Positions 14,853 through 23,589 of a stretch of DNA of 54,593 nt are shown in pieces. The stretch spans positions 1 through 54,593 of the forward strand of contig JAJRQG010000145.1 in the NCBI GenBank assembly GCA_024280395.1. The letters are read 5' to 3'. Below the pieces are notes generated by a model, which made no database searches, was not told the origin of the DNA, and was given only the letters and a program-made list of their open reading frames with translations. The translations under genes were made by a program, and so were the position numbers. The stretch is from Gammaproteobacteria bacterium. GTDB taxonomy: Bacteria > Pseudomonadota > Gammaproteobacteria > Xanthomonadales > Marinicellaceae. Positions within the stretch are counted from its first letter, which is position 1. Every line of letters begins with the position of its first letter.

Positions 14853-15932
14853 CTAATTTTTTATTTTTATGGTTACTAATGCGCCCAATATTATAAATAT
14901 CAATGCCAAGAAAGAACCCAATGCCAGGGTTGATATACCTGTTAAACCATGGCCAATTGTACAGCCCATGGCTAAAACACTGCCGATACCGACCAATATT
15001 GCGCCAACAATATTTGTCGCTGTATCCTTAACCGAGGAGAATCCGGAAAGCTTAAATTCTTTTCTAATGATACTGCTTAAAAAAGCACCTATAGGCAATC
15101 CAACAACTGCCACTACTCCAAATGTAATAACACTCATCCCTTCTCGATACCACAAAACATAAATCGTATCGGCCATGGGAGAAGCGAAACTAAAGGATTG
15201 TGTAGCCAAACCACGCACAGGTTCATCCATGAACTCAGATTCCTCTATTAACAATTGACCGAAATCACTGCCAGTTATATAAAAACCAATGGCAATGATC
15301 AAACCAATCCCAATAGCACTTAAAATATATCTCTTTTGCCTAAAGATTCTATTTCTTAAAGACCATACAGCAACCATTAAAAGCAATACAGCAGCTATTA
15401 GTACTCTGGTCAATTTGGTTTGTTGAGCTTGAACCAATAACGAAGCAATGTCTTGTGAACCTGCTTGCTGAAATTCGACGGTTAAGGGCTTGACTATAGG
15501 CAAAAATATATCAGAATAAACTGACAAATTAATCATCGCATAAGCACTGAATGACATGACTGCAACAACAATTAAAGCTTGCAAACTGCCTTGCCCAACT
15601 TTAATTAAATTTCTCATCCCACACCCTGAGGATAATACCATGCCCACACCAAAAATCAAACCACCTAGGATATACCGTCCATAGGCAAACTGCACCGAAC
15701 GGTAAGGTGGTTTGGTCGTGCTTAAATCTATCCATTGGTTGTATTCGATTAGAGAGGATGCCAACAATGCAACGGTCATGGCAACAAAATAAGCCATCAA
15801 GCGGTGGCTACTTTGTTTTTTAAAGTAGGCCCTCAAACCACCCAGCAAACAAAACTGTCCGATTTGTGCAAACGCGCCAAAGGCAACAGAAGCGATCAAG
15901 ACCACTATTAAATACTGATGAAATATTTGCAT
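14853..15932 (-). CDS. YeeE/YedE-family membrane protein, sulfur-compound transport
   Basis: 359 residues, about nine hydrophobic segments. Conserved Cys are C28 (FCLLGGLR), C104 (SSGCGMRN) and C324 (AMGCTIGHG), matching the SGCGxRN and GCTIGHGLTG motifs of YeeE/YedE (DUF395) proteins. Characterised members import thiosulfate, passing it along membrane cysteines. The neighbours (MFS transporter, metallo-beta-lactamase-fold protein, ArsR-rhodanese) fit a reactive-sulfur module. The gene starts 7 bases after the MFS stop. Confidence 0.85.
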   Translation of the reverse strand: MQIFHQYLIVVLIASVAFGAFAQIGQFCLLGGLRAYFKKQSSHRLMAYFVAMTVALLASSLIEYNQWIDLSTTKPPYRSVQFAYGRYILGGLIFGVGMVLSSGCGMRNLIKVGQGSLQALIVVAVMSFSAYAMINLSVYSDIFLPIVKPLTVEFQQAGSQDIASLLVQAQQTKLTRVLIAAVLLLMVAVWSLRNRIFRQKRYILSAIGIGLIIAIGFYITGSDFGQLLIEESEFMDEPVRGLATQSFSFASPMADTIYVLWYREGMSVITFGVVAVVGLPIGAFLSSIIRKEFKLSGFSSVKDTATNIVGAILVGIGSVLAMGCTIGHGLTGISTLALGSFLALIFIILGALVTIKIKN

Positions 15933-15938
15933 AATTAA

Positions 15939-17222
15939 TTAACTCTTTTTATGAATATACTTTTTAGGCAATATAATTTGAACCCATAAACCAGAAACAA
16001 ACATGGCAATGGCAACAAACCAAAATGGAGCAATGAGGTTTTGTGACATTTGCGCCATTAAGCCCATTATTAAAGCCCCTATGGCATAACCGAAATCGCG
16101 CCAAAATCTATACACACCAATTAAACTGGCTCTGTATTTAACTGGGGCAAAGTCACCAACTGAAGCACCTAAATTGGGATAAACCATGGCCATACCAAAA
16201 CCAATAAATGCCATTTCTAAGCTCCACAAGCTGACACTATCAGTCATGGGTATCAAAGCCACGCCTAAACCACAAAACCACATGCCAAAAACAATCAAAC
16301 CTTTGCGCCCAATTTTATCGGATAACGGGCCTGTAATCAGTTGTGATGCTCCCCAAACTACCCCGTAGATTGCTATAATAGCACCAGCGTTGACCAAACT
16401 TAAGCCTTTAGAAATAAAAAACACAGGTAAAAATATCCACACAATCGCATCGGTAAATTTTTCAACCAAACCCGCTTGATTTAAGGCGATTAATGGTTTG
16501 CTTTGTAATGTACCGAATTTGAATAAATCCATTAAGGATTTTTCATCAGTATGTTCTTGATTGGAATTTTCTTTTAAGTCCAATTGGTGGTGTAAATCAG
16601 CCCAAGGATTGGTTTCTTTGACCAAAAACATGGCCATGACTAATCCCAATACAATGACGATAGAACTAAAATACAATAAACCACTTCTGCTGCCAAACCA
16701 TGTCACAAAATAGGCTGCGACTAGTCCTGCTACACCAACTGCTGCATAACCTGAAAATTCATTTAATCCATTCACCAATCCCTTTTGTGAACTTTGTGCC
16801 ATGTCCAATTTACTGTTTAATGCCATCGACCAGCACAAACCTTGATTCAACCCCAGAAAAATAGTCGCCACTATAACCCAATTCCAACTGGGTGCATAAT
16901 ATAAGATAAAGGGTATCGGTAAGGCCATAACCCAACCCCAAATCAAGATGTTTTTGCGACCATGTTTTTCACTTAATTTACCAGCCAATAAATTCATGAT
17001 GGCTTTCACTAAACCAAAAACGATGACAAAAGAGCCCAAAATAAAAAATGAACCTTTTTTTAAGCCAAATTCACTTTCAGCCAATCCGGGTATCACCACC
17101 CGTGTCATTCCAATGGTTAAACCCACCAAAAATACTTGTATTAATTGTAGGCCAAACTGATAGGAGTTTATCTTTATGCCATGTGCTATTGACAGGGCAT
17201 TATTGTTTTTAGTTGTTTGCAC
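15939..17222 (-). CDS. MFS transporter
   Basis: The frame is open from an ATG at 17285, but that ATG lies inside an 18-bp palindrome that looks like an operator. A GTG at 17222 (VQTTKNNNALS) or a nearby TTG is a more credible start, giving about 427 residues. Twelve hydrophobic segments; the loop motif GKLSEKHGRKN (between segments 2 and 3) and GPLSDKIGRKG in the second half are the MFS signatures. Substrate unknown; the setting suggests a sulfur oxyanion or a product of persulfide oxidation. Divergent from the beta-lactamase-fold gene. Confidence 0.8.
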   Translation of the reverse strand: MQTTKNNNALSIAHGIKINSYQFGLQLIQVFLVGLTIGMTRVVIPGLAESEFGLKKGSFFILGSFVIVFGLVKAIMNLLAGKLSEKHGRKNILIWGWVMALPIPFILYYAPSWNWVIVATIFLGLNQGLCWSMALNSKLDMAQSSQKGLVNGLNEFSGYAAVGVAGLVAAYFVTWFGSRSGLLYFSSIVIVLGLVMAMFLVKETNPWADLHHQLDLKENSNQEHTDEKSLMDLFKFGTLQSKPLIALNQAGLVEKFTDAIVWIFLPVFFISKGLSLVNAGAIIAIYGVVWGASQLITGPLSDKIGRKGLIVFGMWFCGLGVALIPMTDSVSLWSLEMAFIGFGMAMVYPNLGASVGDFAPVKYRASLIGVYRFWRDFGYAIGALIMGLMAQMSQNLIAPFWFVAIAMFVSGLWVQIILPKKYIHKKS

Positions 17223-17280
17223 GTTTTTACTCAATTTCAAAAAATTATTTGCATAGTAACAAAATTTAATATAATATTCA

Positions 17281-17298
17281 ATCATTCAATTGAATGAT
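17281..17298. promoter_or_regulatory. perfect 18-bp palindrome, likely ArsR-type operator
   Basis: ATCATTCAATTGAATGAT lies in the divergent region between the MFS gene and the gene at 17318. A possible -10 (TATAAT, near 17270) would place the plus-strand transcript start on it. Its natural ligand is the ArsR-rhodanese protein encoded two genes on; this is inference from position and shape. Confidence 0.7.
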
Positions 17299-17317
17299 AA
17301 TTTAAAAGAGGTCGGAT

Positions 17318-18049
17318 ATGTTTTTAGAACAAAGAATAAACCCAAATGAACCTTCTTCACTATCCTACTTTATGGGATGTGTAGGACAAGGTAAAAGTAT
17401 AGCGGTTGATGTGCATCTTGACGATATTCAATGGTATATTAACCAGGCAAAAGAGAAAGGGGTTGAAATTAATTACATTATAGATACACACATCCATGCT
17501 GATCATTATTCTGGTGCCAGAAAGTTAGCTAAATTAACGGGAGCACAATATCTTTTACACAAATCTTCAACTGCTGATTTTAAATTCACTCCTCTTCACG
17601 ATAAGCAAATCATTAATGCAGGAAATGTGGGCATCGAAGTACTGCACACCCCAGGTCATACCATGGACTCTATTTGTTTATTGGTAACAGACAATTCAAG
17701 AGTTGCCGAACCTTGGTTCCTTTTGTCTCAACATACACTATTTGTTGGCAGTGTTGGTCGCCCTGATTTAAAAGGAGAAGAAGAAAAGATGGCAGGCCTG
17801 TTGTATGATTCCATTCACCATAAGCTATTAACACTGCCTGACCACATAGAAATTCTTCCCGGAGCCAAAGCAGGCAGTGTTTGTGGAGCAGGGATTTCTG
17901 CTAAACCTTTTTCTACTATTGGTTTTGAAAAAAAAAATAACCCTACTCTTAGACTTTCTAAACCAGATTTCATTGAAGAAGTTTTGAGTACTTTGCCTCC
18001 TTACCCTGAAAACATGTACAATATCATTCAAGCAAATAGTAAATTTTAA
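17318..18049 (+). CDS. metallo-beta-lactamase-fold protein, persulfide dioxygenase-like
   Basis: 243 residues, ribosome site AGAGGTCGG. Motif T57-H58-I-H60-A-D62-H63, then H114 (TPGHTMDS) and D150 (GSVGRPDL). H58, H114 and D150 correspond to the three Fe ligands of ETHE1-type persulfide dioxygenases. The later 'PGHGAGS' motif reads LPGAKAGSVCG (181-190), so the His that binds a second metal in hydrolases is lost, in line with a one-metal dioxygenase. Family enzymes oxidise glutathione persulfide to sulfite. Directly followed by the ArsR-rhodanese regulator. Confidence 0.8.
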   Translation: MFLEQRINPNEPSSLSYFMGCVGQGKSIAVDVHLDDIQWYINQAKEKGVEINYIIDTHIHADHYSGARKLAKLTGAQYLLHKSSTADFKFTPLHDKQIINAGNVGIEVLHTPGHTMDSICLLVTDNSRVAEPWFLLSQHTLFVGSVGRPDLKGEEEKMAGLLYDSIHHKLLTLPDHIEILPGAKAGSVCGAGISAKPFSTIGFEKKNNPTLRLSKPDFIEEVLSTLPPYPENMYNIIQANSKF

Positions 18050-18059
18050 AGAAAATATC

Positions 18060-18707
18060 ATGTCAGAAATAAAAAAACAGTTGTTCGAACAACTGGCCCT
18101 AATTGCTCATACATTGGGTTCACCTCAAAGAGTTGAGATGTTAGACTATTTAGCTCAAGCCGAACGCAGTGTCGATGAGTTGAGTCAATTGTGTGATTTA
18201 AGCATCGCGAATACTTCCAGACACTTGCAAATACTTAAACAACATGGATTGGTCAGTATGCGTAAACAGGGAAAGAGTCGATTGTACACGATTTCAGGTG
18301 ATGACGTTGTGCAGTTGCTAACCAGTTTGCGACAAACATCGGAGCATCATTTGGCCCAAGTTAATTTACTTAAATCCAAACTGACCGACAAGAGTCAAGA
18401 TGAAACGATCTCCAGCCAACAGCTATTGAGTCATTTAAATAACAATGATTATATAATTTATGATGTAAGACCAAAAAAAGAATTTCAACAAGGCCATATT
18501 GTAGGAGCCATAAATATTCAACCTGAAGAAATTACAGAAAAAACCGCAAACCTCTCAACAGACAAAACTATCGTTGCCTATTGTCGTGGCCCATATTGTG
18601 TGTATTCCTATGAAATGCTCCATTCATTAAAAGACCAAGGCATCAAAGCCTTGCGCTTAGAAGAGGGCTTCCCGGAATGGAAAGCCGCTGGGCTGCCTTT
18701 TACTTGA
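18060..18707 (+). CDS. ArsR-family regulator fused to a rhodanese domain
   Basis: 215 residues. ArsR winged helix at 10-95 (SPQRVEMLDYL, recognition helix IANTSRHLQILKQHGL) with C45 in SQLCDLS. Rhodanese domain at 118-214 with active-site C175 in AYCRGPYC (second Cys C180), entry motif YDVRPKKEFQQGHIVGAINI and exit RLEEGFPEWKAAGLP. Rhodaneses carry persulfide on the active Cys, so the protein probably senses sulfane sulfur and derepresses the cluster. C45 matches the position of the first sensor Cys of SqrR/BigR-type repressors; the second Cys of that pair is not evident. Confidence 0.85.
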   Translation: MSEIKKQLFEQLALIAHTLGSPQRVEMLDYLAQAERSVDELSQLCDLSIANTSRHLQILKQHGLVSMRKQGKSRLYTISGDDVVQLLTSLRQTSEHHLAQVNLLKSKLTDKSQDETISSQQLLSHLNNNDYIIYDVRPKKEFQQGHIVGAINIQPEEITEKTANLSTDKTIVAYCRGPYCVYSYEMLHSLKDQGIKALRLEEGFPEWKAAGLPFT

Positions 18708-18808
18708 TGAGTTTCTGACCCTCAATATAAACAAATACCTTTTAAAAATGTAGATTATTAATACCAGTTAGTTTAGTATTCGGTTCATAAATTAATGATT
18801 CAATTACA

Positions 18809-19807
18809 ATGACTAATCCAAAATCTAATTTGCTAAATTTTTTGAATTCTCACTATTCTTTAACTGGGGAACTTATCAACCTACCTAGTTATATTGACAT
18901 TAATTATCTACTTAAAGCTGATAATGGTAACAAATATGTCATAAAATTGGCCTCGGCTCAAACTTGTATTGATGAAATAAAATTAGAGAATGCTGCAATG
19001 TTACACTTGCAAAAACATTCCATGACAATTGCAACGCCAAATTTAATACTATGTAAAAATAATAAAGCAATACTCGATTATCAAATACCTGAAGAAAAAG
19101 CAATGAGAAAGCTTAGGGTGGTGAGTTTTTTAGAAGGAAAGTTATACAGTCATTCAGATTATAAAGATGCAAATTTACAATACTCTTTAGGTGCTTTGGT
19201 TGCACAGATGGTTGAGGCATTGAAAGATTTTGATCACGCTGCAGCAAAAAGGGAATTATCTTGGGACATTGCTCAACTTTTAAAACTAGAGAAACATCTG
19301 TGTTATTTTGATAACGAGCAACACCAAATATTATTGCAAGCATTTATCGAATTTAAAGAAGTTAGTTATCCACAGTTAATTCTTTTGCCCAAGCAAATCA
19401 TCCATAACGATGCCAATGATAACAATTTAATTGTTAAAGAAAATAACAATAAAATATATTGCTCTGGAATATTTGATTTCGGAGATTTGGTTTATACACA
19501 ACGCATTTGTGAACTCGCCATTGCCATGACTTATGCGCTTTTTAATTGCAATAATATCTTACAAACATCAAAAATTATTGTTAAAGGATACCGCAGTGCA
19601 ACCAATTTACAAGACGATGAAAGTAAGATTCTGTATTATTTAATTAAGGCAAGATTACTACAAAGCTTATTAAATTCCGGCAAATCACAGGCAAATGATC
19701 CTGACAATTCATATTTACTAATTTCTGCAAAACCTGCTTGGGAATTGTTAAACAAACTGAATAAAATTGAACCCGATTTATTTTACCAAAACATTAAAAC
19801 TAAATAA
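18809..19807 (+). CDS. APH-fold phosphotransferase, hydroxylysine kinase-like
   Basis: 332 residues of the aminoglycoside-phosphotransferase/choline-kinase fold: nucleotide-site Lys in KYVIKLA (K46), catalytic loop H199-N-D201-A-N-D-N-N, metal site IFDFGD (D223). It is followed after four bases by a class III aminotransferase of the phospho-lyase subgroup. In animals the same pairing is HYKK (5-hydroxylysine kinase) and PHYKPL (phosphohydroxylysine phospho-lyase). An antibiotic-modifying or homoserine-kinase role is less likely in this context. The substrate assignment is inferred from neighbours. Confidence 0.65.
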   Translation: MTNPKSNLLNFLNSHYSLTGELINLPSYIDINYLLKADNGNKYVIKLASAQTCIDEIKLENAAMLHLQKHSMTIATPNLILCKNNKAILDYQIPEEKAMRKLRVVSFLEGKLYSHSDYKDANLQYSLGALVAQMVEALKDFDHAAAKRELSWDIAQLLKLEKHLCYFDNEQHQILLQAFIEFKEVSYPQLILLPKQIIHNDANDNNLIVKENNNKIYCSGIFDFGDLVYTQRICELAIAMTYALFNCNNILQTSKIIVKGYRSATNLQDDESKILYYLIKARLLQSLLNSGKSQANDPDNSYLLISAKPAWELLNKLNKIEPDLFYQNIKTK

Positions 19808-19811
19808 ACCT

Positions 19812-21128
19812 ATGAAAACTCATCCGAAAAGAAGCAATGAAGAGATTGTTTCGATAAGAAACAACAACATCAACCCCTGCTTAAGTGTTGCCTATAAAAA
19901 TACTCTAAAAATTGTAAAGGGAAGGGGCGTTTGGCTTTATGATGATGAGGGCAATAAATACTTAGACATGGTCAACAATGTCAGTCACCTGGGACATTGT
20001 CACCCGAAAATTACCCAAGTTGCCTGTGAACAAATGCAACAACTCAATACCAATAGTCGGTATTTACATGACAATTTGGCTGAATATAGCTTGCAGTTAT
20101 TAAAGACATTTCCCAAAGAGTTATCGGTGGTGTTTTTGTGCTGTACTGGCTCAGAAGCCAATGAGTTGGCTTTGCGTTTGGCACGCGCAAAATCAGGCGG
20201 TGATCAGATTATTACCGTTGATGGTGCTTATCATGGTAACACACAAACTTTGATTGATATCAGCCCCTATAAGCACAACGCAAAAGGTGGTCAAGGCGCT
20301 CCAGATTATGTGCAAACTATTACCATGCCTGATATTTATCGAGGAGCCATTCAACAATCCGAAAATGCGGGTGAAAATTATGCGCAATACATTGATGCTG
20401 CGATACAAGCCATTAAGGATAAAAATAAACAATTGTCAGCATTTATTTGCGAATCATTATTGGGTTGTGGAGGTCAAATGCCTTTACCTGCTGAATATTT
20501 AAAAAATATTTATGCTAAAGTTCGTGCAGCTGGAGGGGTTTGTATCGCAGATGAAGTTCAAGTAGGTTTTGGTCGTTGTGGCACACATATGTGGAGTTTT
20601 GAGCAGCAAGGGGTAGTACCAGATATTGTAACCTTAGGCAAACCCATAGGAAATGGGCATCCAATGTCAGCGGTCATTACCACCCGAGAAATTGCAGACT
20701 CATTTAATACTGGAATGGAATATTTTAATACCTTTAGTGCAAATCCAGTCTCTTGTGCCATTGGATTGGCCGTACTTGAAGTCATTAAAGATGAAGGCTT
20801 ACAAGCCAATGCCTTGAAAATCGGTAACCATATACTTTCTGGTCTAAAGGATATTCAAAAACATTGTTCATTCATAGGAGATGTACGCGGCACAGGGCTT
20901 TATATCGGAGCCGAGTTTGTTAAAGACCGTGATTCCAAAACACCTGCACCAATCGAATTAAACAAGGTGGTTGAATTATTGCGAGATAAAAACATTCTTG
21001 TCAGTACCGAAGGGCCCGATCACAATGTACTCAAAATCAAACCGCCCATGGTGATTAATCAAGAACAGGCTGATTTATTCTTGGATAGTTTGAAAACTTC
21101 GTTAAAAGAGTTGGATTATTGGCTTTAA
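19812..21128 (+). CDS. class III PLP enzyme, phosphohydroxylysine (or phosphoethanolamine) phospho-lyase-like
   Basis: A TTG at 19767 extends the frame, but the ATG at 19812, four bases after the kinase stop, fits better (438 residues). PLP features: [15 protein letters not shown] (111-125), D247 in [11 protein letters not shown], and Schiff-base K277 in TLGKPIGNG. The start [29 protein letters not shown] resembles the ETNPPL/PHYKPL branch, which removes phosphate and ammonia from the substrate instead of transaminating. With 5-phosphohydroxylysine the product would be 2-aminoadipate 6-semialdehyde. Other class III transaminations cannot be excluded. Confidence 0.7.
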   Translation: MKTHPKRSNEEIVSIRNNNINPCLSVAYKNTLKIVKGRGVWLYDDEGNKYLDMVNNVSHLGHCHPKITQVACEQMQQLNTNSRYLHDNLAEYSLQLLKTFPKELSVVFLCCTGSEANELALRLARAKSGGDQIITVDGAYHGNTQTLIDISPYKHNAKGGQGAPDYVQTITMPDIYRGAIQQSENAGENYAQYIDAAIQAIKDKNKQLSAFICESLLGCGGQMPLPAEYLKNIYAKVRAAGGVCIADEVQVGFGRCGTHMWSFEQQGVVPDIVTLGKPIGNGHPMSAVITTREIADSFNTGMEYFNTFSANPVSCAIGLAVLEVIKDEGLQANALKIGNHILSGLKDIQKHCSFIGDVRGTGLYIGAEFVKDRDSKTPAPIELNKVVELLRDKNILVSTEGPDHNVLKIKPPMVINQEQADLFLDSLKTSLKELDYWL

Positions 21129-21142
21129 TCTTTCTCTTTTGA

Positions 21143-22375
21143 TCACCTTTTTTCAGTTCTAATAGCATAGCCAAAAGGATCATCAATAGTGTGAGATGGC
21201 TGGGTAAACCATTTTGGGCCAGATTCTGTCATGTAAAAATGGTCTTCTAGGCGTATGCCAAATTCGTCAGGGATACACAACATGGGTTCATTGCTGAAAC
21301 ACATGCCTGCTGCTAGTTTTGTCGTGTTGTTGGCAACCAAGTAAGGCCATTCATGAATATCCAAACCAATGCCGTGGCCAGTTCTGTGTGGTAATCCAGG
21401 CAATTCATATTCTGGGCCAAATCCTTGAGAAACTAAATAATCCCGTGCTGCCTTATCAACACTGGCGCAGGTTCTACCAATTTGTGCTGCCTCAAAAGCA
21501 CTGGATTGGCTGTCTTTTTCAACTTGCCAGACTTGCCTTTGTCGTTCATTTGGTTCGCCAAATACATAAGAACGGGTAATATCCGAGATGTAACCATCAA
21601 TTTGACACCCTGTATCAATTAAAACCATGTCGTTTAACTCTAACGATTTGGGTTGTTTGACCCCATGAGGAAAGGCGCTGTCTTTCCCAAACAAGACAAT
21701 ACAAAAATATGAACCACTCTGAGCACCCATTTTAATGTGGGCTTTGTGTATAAAATCTTCGACTTGTTTGGTGGTAATTCCTTCGTGTAATATTTTGGCA
21801 ACACTTTTGTGAACCATTAAGGTGATGTCTTTAACCCTTTGCATGAGTGCAATTTCGTTGGCTGATTTAATCATCCTACAACCGGCAGTAATTGGCTGTG
21901 CATTACCATACTGATACTGTGGATTTGATATGTTTATACCATTGGTTATAAAAAATGCAGAGGATTCATCTATGGCAATTCTGCCTTGACTGATGCCAAG
22001 TTGTGTCAATATTTTGCCAAATAATTCATAAGGATTTTCATGTTCTTGCCAACCATGATTGTTGCCTTTTATTATTTTAAACCCATCCAAAGTGCCCAGT
22101 TCAAATACAGGGGCAATATATTGTATCTCTCCTTTTGCAGGTAAAATGGCTCCCACCATGCGTTCACTCGCATACCATTTTGTGCCCGTGAAATAATGCA
22201 AATTTGTTCCAGCGTTTAAATACATGGAAGCAATGGATTGTTTTTTCATTAATCTCTGGGCTTTATTAATTCTTTGTTTGTATTCTTGACTTGCTATTTT
22301 TTGACAATTATTTGCCATGGGTTTTAATGAATTGAGCTCTTTTTGGAAAGTACTGCCACCGACACCTAAAGTCAT
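21143..22375 (-). CDS. M24 metallopeptidase, Xaa-Pro dipeptidase type
   Basis: A GTG at 22384 is possible, but the ATG at 22375 follows AGGTGAATTC and starts MTLGVGGST (410 residues). N-terminal creatinase-like domain, then the pita-bread catalytic domain with dinuclear-metal ligands: LIDTGCQIDGYISDITRSY (two Asp), HRTGHGIGLDIHE (His), CFSNEPML (Glu) and GIRLEDHFY (Glu). Such enzymes split Xaa-Pro and Xaa-hydroxyproline dipeptides. No signal peptide. It diverges from the second M24 gene across a GntR-type palindrome, and a hydroxyproline pathway follows, so collagen dipeptides are a fitting substrate. Confidence 0.85.
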   Translation of the reverse strand: MTLGVGGSTFQKELNSLKPMANNCQKIASQEYKQRINKAQRLMKKQSIASMYLNAGTNLHYFTGTKWYASERMVGAILPAKGEIQYIAPVFELGTLDGFKIIKGNNHGWQEHENPYELFGKILTQLGISQGRIAIDESSAFFITNGINISNPQYQYGNAQPITAGCRMIKSANEIALMQRVKDITLMVHKSVAKILHEGITTKQVEDFIHKAHIKMGAQSGSYFCIVLFGKDSAFPHGVKQPKSLELNDMVLIDTGCQIDGYISDITRSYVFGEPNERQRQVWQVEKDSQSSAFEAAQIGRTCASVDKAARDYLVSQGFGPEYELPGLPHRTGHGIGLDIHEWPYLVANNTTKLAAGMCFSNEPMLCIPDEFGIRLEDHFYMTESGPKWFTQPSHTIDDPFGYAIRTEKR

Positions 22376-22414
22376 TGAATTCACCTATCAGATTAATTTG
22401 GCTCAATTATAGTA

Positions 22415-22428
22415 TATTGTATACAATA
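22415..22428. promoter_or_regulatory. GntR/FCD-type operator candidate, copy 1
   Basis: Perfect 14-bp palindrome TATTGTATACAATA between the divergent M24 peptidase genes. The core ATTGTATACAAT recurs at 24862-24873 in the other divergent promoter of the island. FCD-type GntR proteins often bind short palindromes of TNGTNNNACNA style. Confidence 0.75.
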
Positions 22429-22503
22429 ATCATCTATTTAATGTAAAAATACAATTACAAAAAGTTATCAGCATCGAAACCCTGTCAAATAATGAGGCAA
22501 AAA

Positions 22504-23580
22504 ATGAAAAATGCATTAAATAAATTAAAATTAAATATCAAACTATCTGGCAATCAAGCCTTTATTATTTTCAATCCAGTTAATATAACTTACTTATCTG
22601 GATTTACTGGACATGCTGCTACTTTATTAATCACAGCTGAAAGCAATTTCTTGATTACTGACTATCGGTATTTTGAACAAGCACAATCACAAGCTTTTGA
22701 GATTGATGTAATTTGTCGCGACCGCGCCAATCAAAATTTAGGCTATTTGGTCAATAAATTGTTGGTTGAAAACGCTGTAAATGGATTGTATTTTGAAGCT
22801 GACCACATCAGCTTTTCTCAATGGCAAGGGTTGTTGCAAGAAATGAGTGTTGATGATGTTCAACCATTAAGTCGGGCCATAGAGGATTTAAGGTATTTCA
22901 AATCAGAAGATGAAATTAATCACATTCAAAAAGCCGCATCGATTGCCGATCAAGCATTAGAGAATATGTTGCCATTGGTCAAAGCCAATGTAACCGAACG
23001 TGATTTGGCCACTGAGTTAGAATACCAAATGAGTTTGTTGGGGTCAGAAGAAATGTCCTTTGCAACCATTCTGGTATTTGCCGAAAGAAGCGCTCTTCCG
23101 CATGGCATACCAGGCAATAGAAAACTCAAGAATGGAGATTTAATCTTGATTGACTTCGGCGCAGTTCATCAAGGCTATCATTCAGATATGACTCGTACAT
23201 ATGTGTATGGGAAGGCCAATGAACAACAAAAAGAAATACATAAATTGGTATCAATTGCACAACAAGCTGCCATTGATGCAATAGAAGTTGGGGTCACGGG
23301 TGAATTTTTATTCAGACAATCAGAAGAAGTCTTACTTGCTAGTCCTTATGCTAAATATCGAGGTGAAGGTTTAGGCCATGGTCTCGGATTGGACTTACAT
23401 GAATTTCCGTTTATGGGAAAAGGTTGTGACTTAAAAATTGAACCAGGCTGTGTTATTACCATTGAACCGGGTATTTATATCCCGGGCTGGGGCGGAGTGA
23501 GAATCGAAGATGATATTACTGTTAGCAAAGATGGTATTAAAATCCTTAATAAAGCTCCAAGGGAATTGTTGGAATTATAA
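22504..23580 (+). CDS. M24 metallopeptidase, Xaa-Pro aminopeptidase/PepQ type
   Basis: The first ATG (22492) overlaps the AGG ribosome site of the second at 22504, which is preferred (358 residues). Creatinase-like N-domain to about 125, then the catalytic domain: LIDFGAVHQGYHSDMTRTYVYG (Asp, Asp), GLGHGLGLDLHE (His), ITIEPGIYIPGWGGVRIEDD (Glu, Glu). All five metal ligands are present. Cytoplasmic. Two divergent M24 peptidases in one regulon suggest different substrates, for example dipeptides and N-terminal Xaa-Pro of longer peptides. Confidence 0.85.
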   Translation: MKNALNKLKLNIKLSGNQAFIIFNPVNITYLSGFTGHAATLLITAESNFLITDYRYFEQAQSQAFEIDVICRDRANQNLGYLVNKLLVENAVNGLYFEADHISFSQWQGLLQEMSVDDVQPLSRAIEDLRYFKSEDEINHIQKAASIADQALENMLPLVKANVTERDLATELEYQMSLLGSEEMSFATILVFAERSALPHGIPGNRKLKNGDLILIDFGAVHQGYHSDMTRTYVYGKANEQQKEIHKLVSIAQQAAIDAIEVGVTGEFLFRQSEEVLLASPYAKYRGEGLGHGLGLDLHEFPFMGKGCDLKIEPGCVITIEPGIYIPGWGGVRIEDDITVSKDGIKILNKAPRELLEL

Positions 23581-23589
23581 GTAACCAAT

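Noticed and set aside
18760-18780. Inverted repeat AATAC/GTATT before the kinase gene
   Set aside because: Only 5-bp arms with an 11-base gap; expected by chance in AT-rich DNA and unlike the GntR palindromes.
18809-19807. Aminoglycoside resistance gene
   Set aside because: Only the general APH fold is shared; tight coupling to a phospho-lyase-like PLP enzyme points to metabolism.
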